From Hymenopus coronatus (lineage: Eukaryota > Arthropoda > Insecta > Mantodea > Hymenopodidae): a stretch of DNA of 64,000 nt. Both the position numbers and the translations under genes were made by a program. Location: NCBI GenBank assembly GCA_030762935.1, contig CM060897.1:109768176-109832175 (forward strand), written 5' to 3'. The first letter of the stretch is position 1, and every line of letters starts with the position of its first letter. Shown here piece after piece: positions 22,853 through 34,220 of the stretch. The notes under the pieces were generated by a model. The model did not search any database and was not told where the DNA came from. It saw nothing but the letters and a program-made list of their open reading frames with translations.

Positions 22853-23830
22853 CATAGCTCAAGCAATAACGTCTGTGGTCCGCTTTCGAGAGGTCCCGGG
22901 TTTAGATCCATTGGGCCAACCAATCTGACTTTTTTTTCTTCTTTCGTGGTTTCCTTCAGTTGCCAAGATAAAATACGAGTGGATATTTAATACTAGGATC
23001 CAAAGTTCCACCTTCAGCCTAAAATATAGGTGATAAACTAAATATGGATGACAATCGCGGCTGCGCAGCAGGCTATCTGCAGATAGTTAAAGTAAGTAGC
23101 AAGACCGAATGGTACCCTATCACCAACTGATTGTTGCGTAGCAAAAGTAGTTTGGTGTATAGAAATGTGGCCCCGAGGGCTAGTCGATGGTGATAAAAAC
23201 TAAGTGGCGTCTCTCGAGGACTCACATGTAGGTTATCAGAGCCCTTTGTGCCTCATAGACTGGACTCGATAGAATCCGATTGTTCCATTAAGTCGGACCA
23301 CCACGTCCTTGATGTCACCTCTTATATCCCCAGGTTAAAAAAAAAGGGGAAAAAAAAAGAAAAATAACAACTCAGGGGTACATATCTGTGAAAAGCAAAT
23401 AGCTAGCATTAACATAAAATGTGTCAAGAGGATCCAATGTCCCTGCCGAATTTACTGCATATACATTTCTGTCTTCCTAGAGCGTTGCGCCCAGTAAGAT
23501 AGCCAACAACTACGCCTAGTTCTAGCAGGTTCAAAATAACCCCATTTAGTTTGCGCCCGGCCTAGGAATCAAATCCTGAGCCTCTCTGGTGTTGAGGGCT
23601 GGCTGAACTCCGTCATCTGACAACGAATGGTAGAAGCAGCTGGAATAGAATCCTCGATGTCCGGGTGTACACCACTATCTGACTCGAATGGTGACATCCT
23701 ATCGCCGTCTGCTTGACGTGAAACCGAAGTGGTATGGTACGGGATGAGTCTCGCTAGATAACTACCCGGGACGAGGTATCTAACCTATCAGATTCCTCGC
23801 GACATGACCACACTTAAAGCGGGTAAGAGA
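22853..23830 (+). repeat. Composite dispersed repeat C, longer copy
   Basis: It shares the ctttcgtggtttccttcagt block, the gcagcaggctatctgcagat block and distal blocks (gccgtctgcttgacgtgaaa, ctcgcgacatgac) with 5247-5768. The start is tRNA-like, with B-box-like gtcccgggtttagatcc. A second B-box-like motif in reverse (ggaatcaaatcc, near 23567) suggests at least two SINE-like modules. An A/G-rich tract lies at 23337-23365. Confidence 0.55.
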
Positions 23831-24737
23831 AAATAGGTTTAAAGATATTCTATTATTGGGTCACTTGTGTTGTTATAATATTAGTTTCGTATTTGTACTT
23901 CGCATTTGTACCTATCGCATTTGTTTTATATTTGTTAGATCTTTTTCTTCTCTGTTGCTCTGTGCAGTATTTTATTTTGTGGCAAATGAATTAAGAATTG
24001 AATAAATATTGTTTACATTACGTCCGATTGAGGCAAGCTACAATATTATGAAGAATCCTAATGAAAATATATCATCACATCATCATTATGTTCATCAGTC
24101 AACACAAGAATTATTCTACAAAGGTTTCTATGATATATACTGACGTGCATAAAATGTCTCATTCCTTTAAATCGTGGTGTTATTCGCTTTGTAAGGTTTC
24201 CATCTTCGGGTAACCAACCTTCAACTGCGCCCATCTGCATCAATTATCTATGTTAACGATTCTGAAAAACAGACCAAAGACGATGTGAAATGAAGGGGTG
24301 ATTCGGATGAGGTGGAATTGCTTTTCTTTACTATCTGCTATATAAATTGCACATAAATGTCAGAGAAAGTAAAAAGAGGATCTGGTATTCTCTTTTCAGA
24401 TAGAATTGCTCATGCAGGACCAGCTGTTGATTTAATAATTTCCTGTTTTATTTTACGACCTATAATTACACAAAATATTGTCAAACTTGTTTCATAAATC
24501 TGTGAAATATGATTTACATTTTTCACTGCGTTTTTCTCGCCAATATCATGACAAAACGTGGTAAGCGGCTTTTCATATTTGATGAATGTGCAACTGTTGA
24601 CCTAAATTATTGGAAAAGCAATCAGCTCACTTAATGTCAATTAAACTGCAATGAATATCCAATTAGACTGTGGGCAATAAAAGACGGTGCGTGGTAACAT
24701 CGGGTAATGATAAACGAAATGCTATCATGAAAGGTCA
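23831..24737. other. Unassigned stretch with a PD P-end stub
   Basis: Nothing recognised except a short reverse PD terminus near 24335-24377 (tgtcagagaaagtaaaaaga). A 61-codon reverse frame (24058-24243; WLPEDGNLTKRITPRFKG) is uninterrupted but unrecognised. Confidence 0.4.
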
Positions 24738-25060
24738 TCTCCTTAGCGCGATGGTAACGCAGCTGCTTGCCAAGTGAGATATCTGGGTTCCATCCTTAGC
24801 TATAAAACATGATCCAGAGTGTACTCAGCCTCGTGAGGTCCCTGTGGCCTAATTGAGGAGCTACATTATTGAAAATTAGCGGCTACAGATCGAGAAGACC
24901 GCATTAACCGAACGGGACGGACTTGAGGCGCTGATCACGTCTCACCCTCCAGCACTGCACCCCATTCTGATGCTGGCCGAGATGGTGGATGCAATGGCCG
25001 GGCGGTAGGCCAAGGTGTCTTGTGGACTGTGATGCCATGGATTTACGTTTATCATCATGA
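24738..25060 (+). mobile_element. tRNA-derived SINE6
   Basis: The head tccttagcgcgatggtaacg fits an A box and tctgggttccatccttagc a B box. A roughly 250-bp GC-richer body follows (cctcgtgaggtccctgtggc, ggacttgaggcgctgatcac, gatgctggccgagatggtgg). It is the only copy in the window. The tRNA-like head with unrelated body supports a SINE rather than a tRNA gene. Confidence 0.65.
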
Positions 25061-25408
25061 CAATTCAAAAGGTGTATTTGTATATCTTAGTTCTAAACCC
25101 GCTGTAGAATAGCGGTTACTCGACTCCTTAGATCATCGTCCAATCCCAGCATGTAAAATTCCTTAGCATGGCTTTCTCTGGAAGAGAATAAAGCCGTTAG
25201 TCCCGAGTAACCTTTATATTTTGTGTTTAAGGTGACACTTCTGTCAAATTTAGAGAACTCGCTCTATGATAGATTTCGTATTTCAAATTTATACCAGTTA
25301 TTATAAACAATAATAGAGATAATTTTGCCATTTATCTGAACTCTAGATTGCATGCATATTTAAATAATAATTTTATTACCTAAATTCATTGTCTCAATAA
25401 AATAAAAT
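25061..25408. other. Unassigned AT-rich stretch
   Basis: No recognised gene or repeat. Confidence 0.4.
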
Positions 25409-26508
25409 ATGATGTGCTCCATTCACATGACATTACATCGCTGTAACAAACTCTTGTTTAACAGCTTATTCTTATATCTTCTTTAAGATAATCGAGATAA
25501 ACGTTAGCAGAAGTTGTCTTAATTATTTGCTTCCATGTAAGTAGAAGATAAATGAGGGAGTACACTAGACTAAACCGATAATCAACTCTCTTAAAAGCTG
25601 GTTCCATGTGGTCGAAATCTTTTTCTATGCATGGCCCGGAGTTGACAGCTTTCCGTGTGAGAAAAGTTTAAGTATTATATATCTGAAACCAATAACAAGG
25701 AATGTCTCAGAAAAGATTAATTCCACAAAAAAGCATATGTAATATAAATTGTGTGTTTTAACGAAATCTAATTTTTTAAGCAATAAGTAAGGTTTATTAG
25801 GTGCAGAAAATTCAACAAAATTCATCCAGATTAAAGATGTTATTAGAGGCTATTCCCAGAAATTTGAAGATATACATTTTATTTTCCCTGCAAATATCTC
25901 TAATATACAAATTCTAATCAAAATTGTTAGAACCATTTTTGAAAAAATCAAAATTTCGAAATTTTTTCCATGTAAAGGGTAGTTTGGGGTGGGAGATTTT
26001 CTCAAACTCTTTGTGTTGCATCTCTGGTAGATACTAAACTCTAATACCAAGTTTGATATTATACCGACTTTCATTTTTGAGTTATCGTGTTCACATACAC
26101 ACAAAAATGCTCTTTTTGGATACAAGGGACCCTAAAACGTATATTTCTGGTGAAATTTTGGTATAGAATTTTTGGGTGGAATTCAATACCAAATGTAAGA
26201 GGCGTGTTATTCATGGACGTTCTGCTGTGGTCCCATTCTAAATTGGGCGTGAAAGACCGCCTAATTTTGCTCAGAGGCCTCTCCTATAAGGCTTCTTTTA
26301 CGTGCCGTAAATCAGAGACCAATGGCTTTACTTCCCTTCCGAAGAAAGCCATGCTCAGGATTTTTACACCCGTAAAAATCCATCCACCTCCGCCGGGTTT
26401 GAACACGCGACCTTGAGTATATGAAGTTAGCATGGTAACCAATACACCACGAAGGGCGACAGAAATTCAATACCTTCTCTATACACTGTGTATATAGTAT
26501 GTGTAGAA
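25409..26508 (-). mobile_element. PD element, reverse, complete but split by SINE1
   Basis: It starts gatgtgctccattcacatga, proceeds through all reverse blocks, is interrupted near 26191-26463, and finishes with ttctctatacactgtgtata. Without the SINE the length is about 830 bp. Confidence 0.85.
26191..26463 (-). mobile_element. tRNA-derived SINE1, nested in PD element
   Basis: The reverse strand starts gtcgcccttcgtggtgtatt and has a B-box region cgtgttcaaacccgg, then the gggaagtaaagccattggtc body. It is flanked by AATTCAATACC on both sides (26180-26190 and 26464-26474). Confidence 0.9.
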
Positions 26509-26587
26509 TTTATAAGCCACATGATGGAATATTCAAATATGTTCATTTGAAATGAGTTATAAGCAGATCTGTGAGGCTCTCTACTTA

Positions 26588-26695
26588 GTACTTAGTGCAG
26601 AGGTAAAGAAGTTATTGCACTCCCCCCCCCAAAAAAAAAAAAAATCGTTACCGATATTTTACCAGAAAAGACGTTTTAGGGTCTCCTGTTCCCAA
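26588..26695 (+). mobile_element. PD element P-end fragment
   Basis: Forward early blocks (aaagaagttattgcactccc, gttttagggtctcctgttcc), with C and A runs replacing the ccacccaaaaattc block. Confidence 0.65.
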
Positions 26696-26699
26696 AAAC

Positions 26700-26745
26700 C
26701 GCCTGCGGTGCCATAAGTAGTTAAATCGGGCGTTAAACACTACAC
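26700..26745 (+). mobile_element. SINE3 3' tail fragment
   Basis: cgcctgcggtgccataagta and gggcgttaaacactac match the 3' tail of SINE3 (compare 60160-60202). Confidence 0.65.
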
Positions 26746-26874
26746 AAAAATAATAATTTAAATAACAAAATACAGCGGACTAATACACTATCGCAACGTA
26801 TTATGCACATTTTACGTGATACAGAAAATAATAACACAAACTGAATGTTCCCAAAAACACTATAAAAAAATCAA

Positions 26875-27233
26875 ACCTGATTCACATGATTTTCTCTACA
26901 TCGCTGTAAGAAGGGATGCACGTTTCTTTGCATTACCAAGAACTTACAAATTCAAGTATGAGAAAAGCTCAAGTATTTTAAAGCTGTATTCAATAATACG
27001 GAATAACTCGGAAAAGGGCAACTCCACGAAAAAATGTATAGGATATAAATTGTGTAATGTAACGAGATCTAATTTTTTGTTACGGTTAACAAGTTATGCA
27101 ATACTTAGCAAACTGAATACGCAATAAAATGGGTCTTCGGAGGCTATTCCCAGAAAATCAAGATGTATATGTTATTTGTCATCTAAATATCTTTAATATA
27201 CGGTATTTTAATTGAAATCATTAGAGCCAAAAA
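26875..27233 (-). mobile_element. PD element, reverse, internally deleted
   Basis: The D end (ctgattcacatgattttctc) is joined to middle blocks (acggaataactcggaaaagg, ggctattcccagaaaatcaa). The P half is missing and the sequence switches to forward orientation at about 27234. Confidence 0.7.
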
Positions 27234-27806
27234 TTCAACACCAAGATTTCTGAAAACTGCCTCTAACGATTTTGATTAAAATACCTTATATCTAAGATAT
27301 TCTTATGACAAACTAAATGCATATCTTGAATTTTTTGGGGACAGTCTCTGAAGACCTCTTCATTCTGGATGCCTTTTTTTAATTGGCAAGCCGTAAGAAC
27401 ATACAAAAACTTACTCCACCGAAAATGTATATATCATTAAAGCAATTTATGTCATACACATTTGTTTGTAGAGTTTTCGAGATATTCGGGATTATTGGTT
27501 TCAATTTTAGTCACTTAAACATTTCTCAAACGGGAAGATATCTTTCTCCTTGTTTGTTTATTCCTGGCAAGCAAAGAGATAAGAATTTCAATTGTTTCAA
27601 AAGCGACCGATTTAAAGCACGAGATTATCGCTTTAACCTGTGCATTTTCTTATTTCCCTTCTAATTACAAGGAGGCTAGTAATAAGCCTAATTCTTCTTA
27701 TTTTTACATTGATTAACGTGATTAGAATTAAGATTAATGTTTTGAATAAATTATTTGTTTTCCGAACAGCTAACAGCTGGAGGACTTCATGTGCATGGAA
27801 CATAGA
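27234..27806 (+). mobile_element. PD element, forward, P part truncated
   Basis: It runs from the ctctaacgattttgattaaa block to a subfamily-specific D end (acttcatgtgcatggaacat, preceded by ttccgaacagctaacag rather than ttgcagagatgtag). Confidence 0.7.
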
Positions 27807-27807
27807 T

Positions 27808-27961
27808 TATTTCCCTTCTAATTACAAGGAGCCAAGTAATAAGGACAATTTATGCTAATGTTTATCTCAATTAAATAGAAGTAGATAGAAGAATAAGCGT
27901 TTTAACAATAATTTGCTACAGAGATGTAGAGAAAGTCATGTGAATGGAATACATTAGATTT
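27808..27961 (+). mobile_element. PD element, tandem 3' fragment
   Basis: It starts ttatttcccttctaattaca immediately after the previous D end and ends with gtagagaaagtcatgtgaat. The same two-unit arrangement with the same junction recurs at 54125/54128. Confidence 0.75.
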
Positions 27962-27963
27962 TT

Positions 27964-28038
27964 GTCAAAGTCTTCATGTCGCATTCCCGGGAGATACTTA
28001 ACTTAAATATCAGGTTTTGTATTTTACCGAGTTTTTGT
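27964..28038 (-). mobile_element. PD element, short reverse fragment
   Basis: aaagtcttcatgtcgcattc to taccgagtttttgtttt is the reverse gcgacacgaagattt-to-GT-segment block without its terminus. Confidence 0.6.
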
Positions 28039-28039
28039 T

Positions 28040-28892
28040 TTTACTTTCTCTACACATACTATGCATATAGTGTATAGAGTAGGTATTGTAATGCACCCAA
28101 AAATTCAATACCGAGACTTCACCGGAAATACGTGTTTTGGGTCCGTCTGAATCCAAAAAAGCATTTTGACAAAAAGGTCCATGTGTGTGTGTCTGTGGGC
28201 AGCATAGCTCAAAAACGAAAAGTCCGTTAAATACCACATTTGATATTTAAGTTCAGTATCTTCCAAGGATGCGACACGAAGATCTTTAAGAAAATCCCCC
28301 CGACCCAACTTCCCTTTACACGGAAAAACTTTCGAAAACTGATTTTCTTAAAAATGGCTCTAACGATTTTGATTCAAATATCTTATATTTAAGATATTTA
28401 CATGACAAATAAAATTTATATCTTCAATTTTCTGAGAACAGCCTCAGAAGACATGTTCATTCTGGATGAATTTTGCGGAATATTGCGTAACTACTAAACC
28501 GTAAGAGATGGACAAACATTTACCACCCAAAAAGTGTAGAACTCGTTAAATACACAATGTTGTATACCTTTTTTTCGTGGAGTTGAGTCTTTTTGAGATA
28601 TTCCTTGTTATTAATTCCAGCTTTAAAATACTTATACTTTTCTCGTCAACTCCTGGCCATACAAAAAAAAAAAAAAAAAAAAAAAAAGGCATTTCAATTA
28701 CATAGCAACCAACTTTCAAAAGATTTGACTTTCAGTTTAGCCTAGTGTATTCCCTTACTTTCTTTCTAAGTACACGTAAGTAAGTAAAAAACTATTTTTC
28801 TTGATTAGCATGAAAGAAAATTGAAGAATAAGCAATTAAACAATGTTGTGTTGCAGGTATGCGGAGAAAGTCATGTGAATAGGAACATCAGA
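28040..28892 (+). mobile_element. PD element, forward, complete
   Basis: P palindrome ctacacatactatgcatata, GT segment near 28182-28196, all blocks, and D end tcatgtgaataggaacatc. A 25-base A run replaces the cataCAAACAAAG block at 28663-28687. An inverted P end follows directly. Confidence 0.85.
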
Positions 28893-28991
28893 AAGTATGT
28901 ACTCCCAGTGAAATCTCGGTATCGAATTTTGGGTGGAATACAATACCTTCTCTGTACCCTATGTAGATAGTAAGTGTTGAGAAAGTAAAAA
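28893..28991 (-). mobile_element. PD element P-end fragment, inverted to preceding copy
   Basis: gtgaaatctcggtatcgaat to gttgagaaagtaaaa is the reverse P end. Together with 28040-28892 it makes a composite with inverted P ends of about 100 bp. Confidence 0.75.
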
Positions 28992-29289
28992 CAGAAATAT
29001 GACCCAACTCGGGACGTTGTCCTTCGTTATCCTATAATCCGCCTATAAATACATATAGAACTGTGACTCGCCGCTTGGCAATTACTTAAGCTATATGATC
29101 ACAAGAGCTGCAGATGGAGGTAGCGTCGTTTCCAGCGTTGTAGATGTGAATCCTGTTAACGGTTCGCTTGCACCGCTTCAACCAACCGGAAGAAGAGCCG
29201 AGCCTTCAAGTCTCATTCTGCTATGTTCTCTTTAATTACGCTCGGATGAACATCGACAGGACATAGAATGTTGCAATCGGTACAATATT
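28992..29289. other. Unassigned GC-richer stretch
   Basis: About 300 bases richer in GC than the surroundings (for example ggttcgcttgcaccgcttca). No frame, domain or repeat recognised. Confidence 0.4.
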
Positions 29290-29398
29290 ACTTTCTCTAC
29301 TCGTACTATGTAGATAGTGTATAGAGAAGGTATTGTATTGCAACCAAAAGTTCCCTACAAAAATTTCCCCGGAAATATATATTTTGTGTCCCCCTGAA
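29290..29398 (+). mobile_element. PD element P-end fragment
   Basis: A clean forward P palindrome (ctactcgtactatgtagata) and the ccggaaatatatattttgtg block. It is immediately followed by a reverse copy, giving inverted P ends. Confidence 0.75.
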
Positions 29399-30227
29399 TA
29401 TATCTCTAACAAGTTATTGTTAAAAAGCATATTCTTCTATATACTTTATGATAATCGAGAATAAAAGTAGCAGAAATTGCCTTAATTACTTGCTTCCTTG
29501 TAAATAGAAGTAAAAGAAGGGAATTCACTAGGCTAAAGTGATAGTGAAATCTTTTAAAAGCCAGTTGCCATGTTGTTGAAATCCATTTATATGCAGGGTC
29601 AGGAGATTACAGCTTTCCTTATGAGAAAAGTTTATGTATTTTTCATCTGAAACAAATAGCAAAGAATATTTCAGAAATAGTAAACTCAACGAAAAAAGCG
29701 TATATAACATAAATTGTGTGTTATAACGTGACGTACATTTTTTGTGCGGTAAGTTTTTGTCTCTCTCTTACGGTTTACCAGTTACGCAAAAGTCAGCAAA
29801 ATTCATAGGTTTTTAGAGGCTATTCCCAGAAAATTCAAGATATACATTTTATTTGTTATATAAATATTTTAATGTACGGTATTCTAATCAAAATCGTTAG
29901 AGCCATTTTTGAGAAAAAAATAAAAAAATCGAAATTTTTCTATGTAAAGGGCAGTTTGGGGTGGGGGATGTTTCTCAAAATTTTCGTGGAAGATACTAAA
30001 CTTTAATACCAAATATGGTATTTCACAGACTTTTCGTTTTAGAGCTATCGTGCTGGTACACAGTCACACTGACACATGGACACACACGGACCTTTTTCTA
30101 AAAATACTTTTTTGGGATACAGGGGACTCTAATGCGTGTATTTCCGGTGAAATCTCGGTATCAAATGTTTGAGTGGAATGCAATACCTCTTCTATACACT
30201 ATGTACATAGTGCGTGTAGAGAAAGAA
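29399..30227 (-). mobile_element. PD element, reverse, D terminus missing
   Basis: It starts just inside the D end (tctctaacaagttattgtta) and runs to a complete P palindrome (actatgtacatagtgcgtgt). Bracketed with 29290-29398 it forms a P-to-P composite. Confidence 0.8.
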
Positions 30228-30229
30228 AA

Positions 30230-30955
30230 AAAAAAACAAGCATTTTTGAAAAAAAAAAAAAAAAAAAAGCCTGTGCGTGTGCCTGAGGGCAGCATAGCTC
30301 AAAAACGAAAAGTCCCATAAATACCAAACTTCTTAATAAGTTCAATGTCCTTCAAGAATGCGACACGCAGATGTTCAAGGAAATCCCCCATCCGCAACTA
30401 CGCATTTACATGGAAAAAATTTAGAAAAATTTAACTATCTCAAAAATGGCTCTAACAATTTTTATTTAAATCTCTATGTTTAAAATATTAAATGGCAAAT
30501 AAAATGTAAATCTTGAATTTTCTGGAAATAGCCTCTAAAGACTCTGCATGAATTTTTCTGAATGTTGCATAACTGATAAACCGTAAGAGTTAGTCAAAAA
30601 CTTACTAAACAAAAAGTGTAAATCTGCTTAAAACACTCAATTTATGACATTCATTTTTTTCATGGAGTTGAGCGTTTTCGAGATACTCTTTGTATTTGGT
30701 TTCAGTTGTAAAATGCTTAAACTTTTCTCCTATGGGAACTTGTCAATTTTGGGCCACACAAAGACAGCGATTTTTGTCCCATAGCAACCACATTTTAAAA
30801 CATTAGACTGTCGGTTTATCTCCCTTCTACTTATAAGGAATTACGTAATATGTTTATTTCGATTAGCATGAAGCAAATAGAAGAATAAGGTTTATAACAA
30901 TAATTTTTGCAGGACTGTAGAGAAAATTATGTGAATGGAACATACCAGATTTTTA
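30230..30955 (+). mobile_element. PD element, forward, P palindrome missing
   Basis: After a 19-20 base A run it begins at the GT-type segment (cctgtgcgtgtgcctgaggg) and ends with tagagaaaattatgtgaatg and catacca. It lies head-to-head with the preceding reverse copy. Confidence 0.75.
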
Positions 30956-30999
30956 TTGAGTTAATTCTCTGATCAGCGTAAATGGCTATTTTGTACAGC

Positions 31000-31500
31000 A
31001 TAGTAACATTAAACCAGATGGCTCAGACGTTTCGTCTGGGACTGGCATTCAGGAGGTCGTGGGATCGATTCCCTCTCGCCGACCTCTCTGAAACATGGGT
31101 TTTTCGGGAGTTTTCACGGGTCATTAGGCGAATGCTGTAGAGGATTCTTCATTCTCTAAACTTCTGTCCAACCGGTCTTTTTAAGTGTCCATGAGGACTA
31201 TGGCAGAGGTGCCATTTCATGGAAGTAAAAACAGTTCTCGGCGGCGAGATGGCGTTGTGATTGTCTGTGTACTCTGATGGTCTATCCAGGACTGAGTGGC
31301 GGTTTCCTGACCCTCCCCGCGTCGAGATGAAGTGTTGTGAACTGTTAGGGACCCTCCACGGCGACTCTCTCCCTGATGTCCGCGGCCCTCTGAAATTACG
31401 CTCATCTCTCTTGCAAGGGTCTGACGTACAATAAGCCAACGGCTGCAATATAGAATATCCCTCTGTAACACACCGCACACACATGCACGCACACACACAG
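31000..31500 (+). mobile_element. tRNA-derived SINE4, full length
   Basis: The head agatggctcagacgtttcgt (A-box region) and B-box-like gggatcgattccc are followed by a body of about 430 bp containing ctgttagggaccctccacgg. It matches 20708-21215 (reverse) and 44861-45294. A CA-rich patch ends it near 31480-31498. The open frames on its reverse strand are not genes. Confidence 0.8.
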
Positions 31501-31589
31501 CAGAACAATTGATTCTGCATAGGTTAGTATTTAGATGCCAGGGTCAACAGGAAAAACATCCTACTTTACATGCATATTATTTTCTACGC

Positions 31590-32965
31590 TTTTAACGGCT
31601 TTGCGGCGGTTCCTTAAAAAGGAGGTGGGGGTTCCGCGTTCATATCCCGCGTGAAGATTTAGGATATTATGAATGGCGTGGAGATGTGAGTACCCTAGCA
31701 CCGGATGTGTCAGCTTGGATTCTTTCTCAGGGCAGGTGGTAATACACAAGTTTTATTTGAGTTCACGATTGTTATTGAGTTCCTTTATTTATTTTATTCA
31801 ATATTTTCTGCAGTGGAACCACACGCATTCCTCCTAAATTTTCCCCCTTTCCAACTACTCTATACGTACCTACCATCTCTTATTACTGTTCCTATCGCGG
31901 CCATATGTAAGCCCGTTCGTTTCCTCCGCGGAATCAAATATCACATCATAACTCAACAAGTCTTCCATAGCAAGTGAAATCGTGTACTCGACCAATAAGA
32001 AATCCGTATATATTCGCTTTTTTATGTCCACCTTTCAACCCCTTCGGCTCACTGTCCTGCCTTTAATGGTGCTCTTCTATCTGGGTCGCTTGCCAGCTCC
32101 GTCTTTGCTCTTTTAGACCCGTATCACAACATTTTTTCCCTGGCCATTTCCAAAGTGTACGAGGTACGTCCAGAAAGTAAATTCCGTTTCAATTTATCTC
32201 CGCTGCAGCGTTGCGATCGCAGTTCCGCACATGCGCGGTAGACGCTCTGTATCAAGGAGAAGAAACGTGCGCCATTTTGAGATCGCTGTCAGCCACATAC
32301 GCTTTGTTGTGCTTGTTTACAATGTCGGTGTTGATTGAAAATCCCGCCGCTTGTGAAACCAGATCTGTGATTCGTTTTCTGAATGATAGGAAAGTGAAAT
32401 CAATTGAAATTTATCGGCGAGACACTTAGGAAATTGCGCCGCGCAATACAGAATAAGCGCCGAGGATTGCTGTCAAAAGGTGTTGTTTTTCTTCACAACG
32501 CACGAGCACACACTGCAAATGTGACGAAAAACCTCCTACAGGGACGTGTTTGACCATCCTCCGTACAGTCCTGACCTGGCTCCTAGCGACTTTCATCTGT
32601 TCTTACATCTCAAGTATTTCCTTGACGGTCAACACTTCAACAATGACGAAGAGCTGAAAGAAAATGTTTCCAACTTTTTGAAGACACAGGTGACAAACTT
32701 CTATGTAGAAGGTATACAAGAACTTGTGCCACGCTATGACAAATGCCTGAAAAATTTCGGCAGTTATGTGGAAAAGTAGTTTAAGAGTTGTAGAATTTTG
32801 TGCAACAAATAATTATTCTGTATCTGTACACAATGTAATTGTATTACCAAACGGAACTTACTTTATGAACGTACCTCGTATTTTCCCCGTCTTAATATAA
32901 TCTATATATTGGATATAATTTATATCTCTCTTTTAGAGACATTTTAATTCCGTGACACGACATGT
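31590..32965 (+). repeat. Dispersed repeat W, interrupted by mariner M2
   Basis: Blocks shared with 46585-48075 include tgagttcacgattgttattg, attcctcctaaattttcccc, tcgcttgcc and, after the mariner, ttaattccgtgacacg. A tRNA-like B-box region (ggggttccgcgttcatatcc) near its start suggests a SINE-like origin, but the length (about 650 bp without the mariner) is long for one. Confidence 0.65.
32158..32880 (+). mobile_element. Internally deleted mariner M2 with 32-bp terminal inverted repeats
   Basis: TACGAGGTACGTCCAGAAAG at the left is mirrored by CTTTATGAACGTACCTCGTA at the right, extending to about 32 bp with few mismatches, and TA flanks the CGAGG ends. The coding remnant has an N-terminal part (32321-32429, MSVLIENPAACETRSVIRFL...) and a C-terminal part (about 32425-32779) with the FLHNARAHTANVTKNLL and PPYSPDLAPSDFHLFLHLKY motifs and a GSYVEK end. 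In the 'HDNARPH' motif the catalytic D codon is missing, a frameshift occurs near 32545, and the middle third is deleted. It is dead but young-looking by its terminal repeats. Confidence 0.85.
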
Positions 32966-33300
32966 TCTGTCTCGGTTTAGAAAATTAATGTCTAAAACTA
33001 AAAGCATAAAGCTAAGTGGATAAATATGCATGTACGCTTATTTGTACATTTGCAGGTGACATAGTTAATAATGAAAAGAAATTAGAAAGCATGTTAAAAG
33101 TGTAATTACAAATACCTTAAAAATAAACCAATAACAAAAATCATGGTATTAAAGAAGATAAATGATAGTGTTAATCTAAACGTGAAAATAGAAATAAATA
33201 AATAAAACAACTGAAAAAACATTGCTAACTAGACAGCAAGATAAGTAGTAAAATAACAGTACCAAGGAAATATTAAAAAGAATGTAACTGGGAATTACAG
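32966..33300. other. Unassigned A-rich stretch
   Basis: A-rich sequence with no recognised feature between repeat W and a PD element. Confidence 0.4.
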
Positions 33301-34027
33301 ATAGTTTTACTTTCTATAGCGCATATGTGTAATCTACATAGTAAACAAGGAAGATATTGTATTTCACCCAAAAATTAGATACCAAGATTTCAGCGGAAAT
33401 ATATTTTTAGAGGGCCTGAATCAAAAAATGAATTTTAAAAAAAGTTCAGTATATGTGTGTGTGTGTCTGTGGAAAGCATAACTCAATAACTTAAAAAACA
33501 CATTTGAATATCTTTAAGTTGAATATCTTTCAAGAATGAGACACAAAGTTTTTCAGAAAATTTTCTTCATCTCAAACTGGCCTTTACATGAAAGAATTTT
33601 TGAAATTTTCAATTTTCTCAAAATTGGCTCTATGATTTCCATTAAAACATCAAACATTAAGACAAATAAAATGTGTCTCTTGCATTCTCTCAGAATAACC
33701 TCTTCATTCTAGACGACTTTAGTATAACTGGTAAACCGCAAGATACAGACGAAAACTTACTACACAAAAAATGTAGATCTCGTGAAAACACAGAATTTAG
33801 GTATGGCATATACAATATTTTGTAGAGTTAACCCTTTTCGAGATATTCTTTGTTGTTTTTCTAAAATTTAAACTACTTAAACTTTTCTCAAACAAGAAGT
33901 CATCTTTTGTTTCAGCTGTCTTTTATGACTGGCTTTTGCAAAGCAAAACGAATTTCAATTGTTTCACACAGCAATAGCTTTTAAATGATTTGACTATCAC
34001 GTAGGACTAGTGTATTTCCTTGTTCCC

Positions 34028-34220
34028 AGGCCGGGTTCGATCCCAGAAGACCGTATGTGGATTTGTTGCGGTCAAAAGGGTGCAGGGGCGGGTGTTCTCC
34101 AGGCTCTCTGTTTCCCCGCCTTCGCATTCCACCGGTGCTCCAGCTTCATTTCATGTATCATCAGAGTCATAGTATTAAACGCGGGCGTTCAACACTATTA
34201 AAAGTATGTGTGTATACTTA
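34028..34220 (+). mobile_element. tRNA-derived SINE3, 5'-truncated, nested in PD element
   Basis: It starts at the B box (ggccgggttcgatcccagaa), continues with ggatttgttgcggtcaaaag and ttccaccggtgctccagctt, and ends gcgggcgttcaacactatta plus a TA/TG-rich tail. CCTTGTTCCC (34018-34027 and 35429-35438) is its target-site duplication. A DNA transposon sits in its tail. Confidence 0.85.

Noticed and set aside
24738..24815. tRNA gene at the SINE6 head
   Set aside because: Promoter boxes are plausible, but no cloverleaf could be drawn by eye and a non-tRNA body follows.
31149..31520. 123-codon reverse frame as a gene
   Set aside because: It lies within SINE4. Equivalent sequence in the other SINE4 copies is frameshifted and there is no recognisable protein motif.
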